From NCBI GenBank assembly GCA_902475445.1, contig CABRZN010000115.1:1-5610 (forward strand): a DNA stretch of 5,610 bases, in the 5' to 3' direction. The position numbers and the translations under genes are program-made. How positions within the stretch are numbered: position 1 is the first letter of the stretch; every line of letters begins with the position of its first letter. Shown one piece after another: positions 4,422 through 5,610 of this stretch. The notes below the pieces were generated by a model. That model made no database searches, had not been told where the DNA came from, and saw nothing but the letters and a program-made list of their open reading frames with translations. Source of the stretch: an uncultured Collinsella sp. (GTDB taxonomy: Bacteria; Actinomycetota; Coriobacteriia; Coriobacteriales; Coriobacteriaceae).

Positions 4422-5610
4422 CTAGTTGCGCCTAAGGTGGACGACGGTCTCGCAGTGGAAGGTTTGTGGGAACAGGTCGACTGGCGTGATCTTTACGGGG
4501 GAGAAGGTGCCTTCCTCGACAAAGCGCTTGAGGTCGCGCGCCAGGGTGGCCGGATCGCAGCTCACGTAGGCGACATCGCGAGCGCTCGTGCTGGCGATAA
4601 GGTCGATGGCTTCGGGGGCGAGGCCCGCACGCGGCGGGTCGACCACCAAGACGTCGGCGTCCTGATCGGGGAACTCGCGCACCGCGTCGCCGCCGATGAC
4701 GTCGACGTTATCGAGCTTGTTGATCTCGAGGTTGCGGCGCAGGTCGCGCACGGCCGGGCCGTAGGCCTCGACGGCGGCGACAAAGTCGCAGCGGCGGGCG
4801 AGCGGCAGGGTAAAGGTACCGGCACCGCAGTACAGGTCCACGGCAAGCTCGTCTTCCTGCGGGTCGAGCGCTTCCATGACAAGCTCGATCAAAATCTCGG
4901 CACCCTTGGTGTTGACCTGGAAGAACGACGGGGCCGAAAGACGCATTTGGCCGTCGGCGATGTTCTCGGTCCAGGAACCCTCGCCGGCGAGCATTTCGAC
5001 CTTGGAGACACGGCGGGCCTTCTTTTCGCCCTTGCTCATCACGCGCACGATGCTCGTGGGATGAGCGGCGTCCGCCAGCACGCGGGAGACCTGCGAGCGC
5101 GGAAAAGAACCTGTGGGCGTCCAGAGTGCGACCTCGAGTGCCTTGGTGCGGCGCGATGCGCGAATGCCCACGCGTTCGAGCCCCAAGTCATGGCTGCCGC
5201 TTAGATAGTTGAGTGCGCCGACGACCGATTTGAGTGCCTTCGGGAAGCGCTTATCGAACAGCGGACACATATCGACGGTCACGATTTTGCTGGGGTCGAC
5301 ACCGTGCATGCCAAGGCGCACGCGACCGTTGACGACGGTCGGTTCGAGCTCGATTTTATTGCGGTAGCCCCAGTCGTCCTTGGTGTGGCAGATGGGCTGT
5401 ACCAACTCATCGACCTGCTCAGGAGCGAACTTGCCGATGCGCTCGAGCGTGGAGTGTAGGTTTTGCTCCTTGGCGGCGAGCTGTGCCGTGCGTGAGAGAT
5501 TGCCCCACGAGCAGCCGCCGCAAATGCCCACGAAGGGGCAGGGAGGCTGAATGCGATCGGGGCTTGGCTCCAGAATCTCGGTGGTGCGGGCGCGCATGAA
5601 CGACTTGCCG
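4422..5610 (-). CDS. TrmA/RumA-family RNA (uracil-5-)-methyltransferase with Fe-S motif (5' end outside window)
   Basis: A SAM-dependent enzyme that makes 5-methyluridine in RNA. Relatives are RlmD (RumA) and RlmCD on 23S rRNA and TrmA on tRNA. The frame is open to the right edge: codons before the Met at 5597 read GKSF and continue the end of a TRAM RNA-binding domain (KSFMRARTTEILEPSPDR), so that Met is internal and most of the TRAM domain is missing. Numbered from it: the 4Fe-4S ligands C20-x5-C26-x2-C29 and C111, as in RumA; FFQVN (225-229); the SAM loop DLYCGAGTF (254-262); DPPRAG (320-325); the catalytic Cys347 in SCDPATLARDL; and the base Glu383 in HCETV. All catalytic and cluster residues are present. 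The cluster favours the RumA/RlmCD type over TrmA, but the target base is not decided. The gene is followed by the DJ-1 promoter rather than tight coupling, and no clear terminator was seen after it. Confidence 0.94.
   Translation of the reverse strand, partial: GKSFMRARTTEILEPSPDRIQPPCPFVGICGGCSWGNLSRTAQLAAKEQNLHSTLERIGKFAPEQVDELVQPICHTKDDWGYRNKIELEPTVVNGRVRLGMHGVDPSKIVTVDMCPLFDKRFPKALKSVVGALNYLSGSHDLGLERVGIRASRRTKALEVALWTPTGSFPRSQVSRVLADAAHPTSIVRVMSKGEKKARRVSKVEMLAGEGSWTENIADGQMRLSAPSFFQVNTKGAEILIELVMEALDPQEDELAVDLYCGAGTFTLPLARRCDFVAAVEAYGPAVRDLRRNLEINKLDNVDVIGGDAVREFPDQDADVLVVDPPRAGLAPEAIDLIASTSARDVAYVSCDPATLARDLKRFVEEGTFSPVKITPVDLFPQTFHCETVVHLRRN

Noticed and set aside
4410..5204. Long + strand open frame opposite the methyltransferase (264 codons)
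   Set aside because: Shadow of the methyltransferase, whose catalytic and Fe-S motifs are intact in the opposite frame.

Overview
The window is GC-rich bacterial DNA with dense genes and tightly packed or overlapping ends. The protein set and codon use suit a gut-type actinobacterium, perhaps class Coriobacteriia such as Collinsella. That placement is an inference from general resemblance; there is no rRNA or other marker here to prove it.

Layout. On the + strand, the 3' part of a UDP-galactopyranose mutase gene (glf, cut by the left edge) overlaps by 8 bases a family 2 glycosyltransferase gene. Together they look like the end of a surface-glycan cluster that makes and may use UDP-galactofuranose. 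On the - strand, reading from the right edge, come a TrmA/RumA-type RNA m5U methyltransferase (5' end outside the window), a DJ-1/PfpI family gene joined by an ATGA overlap to a maf-type nucleotide pyrophosphatase, and a P1-family (DmpA/NylC-like) self-processing peptidase. These four are housekeeping, salvage or damage-control functions and do not form an obvious pathway. A good sigma70-like promoter sits before the DJ-1 gene, and a hairpin after maf probably ends that two-gene unit.

The most interesting part is the 360-base gap (1733-2092) between the convergent glycosyltransferase and peptidase genes. It holds two long hairpin elements, A (1755-1863, + orientation) and B (2080-1956, - orientation). 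Their long outer stems (21 and 29 bp) and 9-bp apical stems differ in sequence but remain paired, while the internal-loop sequences are shared: ACAGTCCT on the 5' side and CGTGCGGAACTCG on the 3' side. The spacings of 9 nt before the apical stem, 4 nt after it and 3 nt before the closing arm are identical. Each element lies just after the stop codon of the gene it follows, on that gene's sense strand. This looks like a family of structured 3'-UTR RNAs, or hairpin-forming DNA repeats, that I do not recognise. Between the two lies a 19-base inverted near-copy of the glycosyltransferase 3' end, which on the - strand reads YRASKIFKF, apparently the relic of a paralogous gene tail.

No tRNA, rRNA, CRISPR array or transposase gene was seen.
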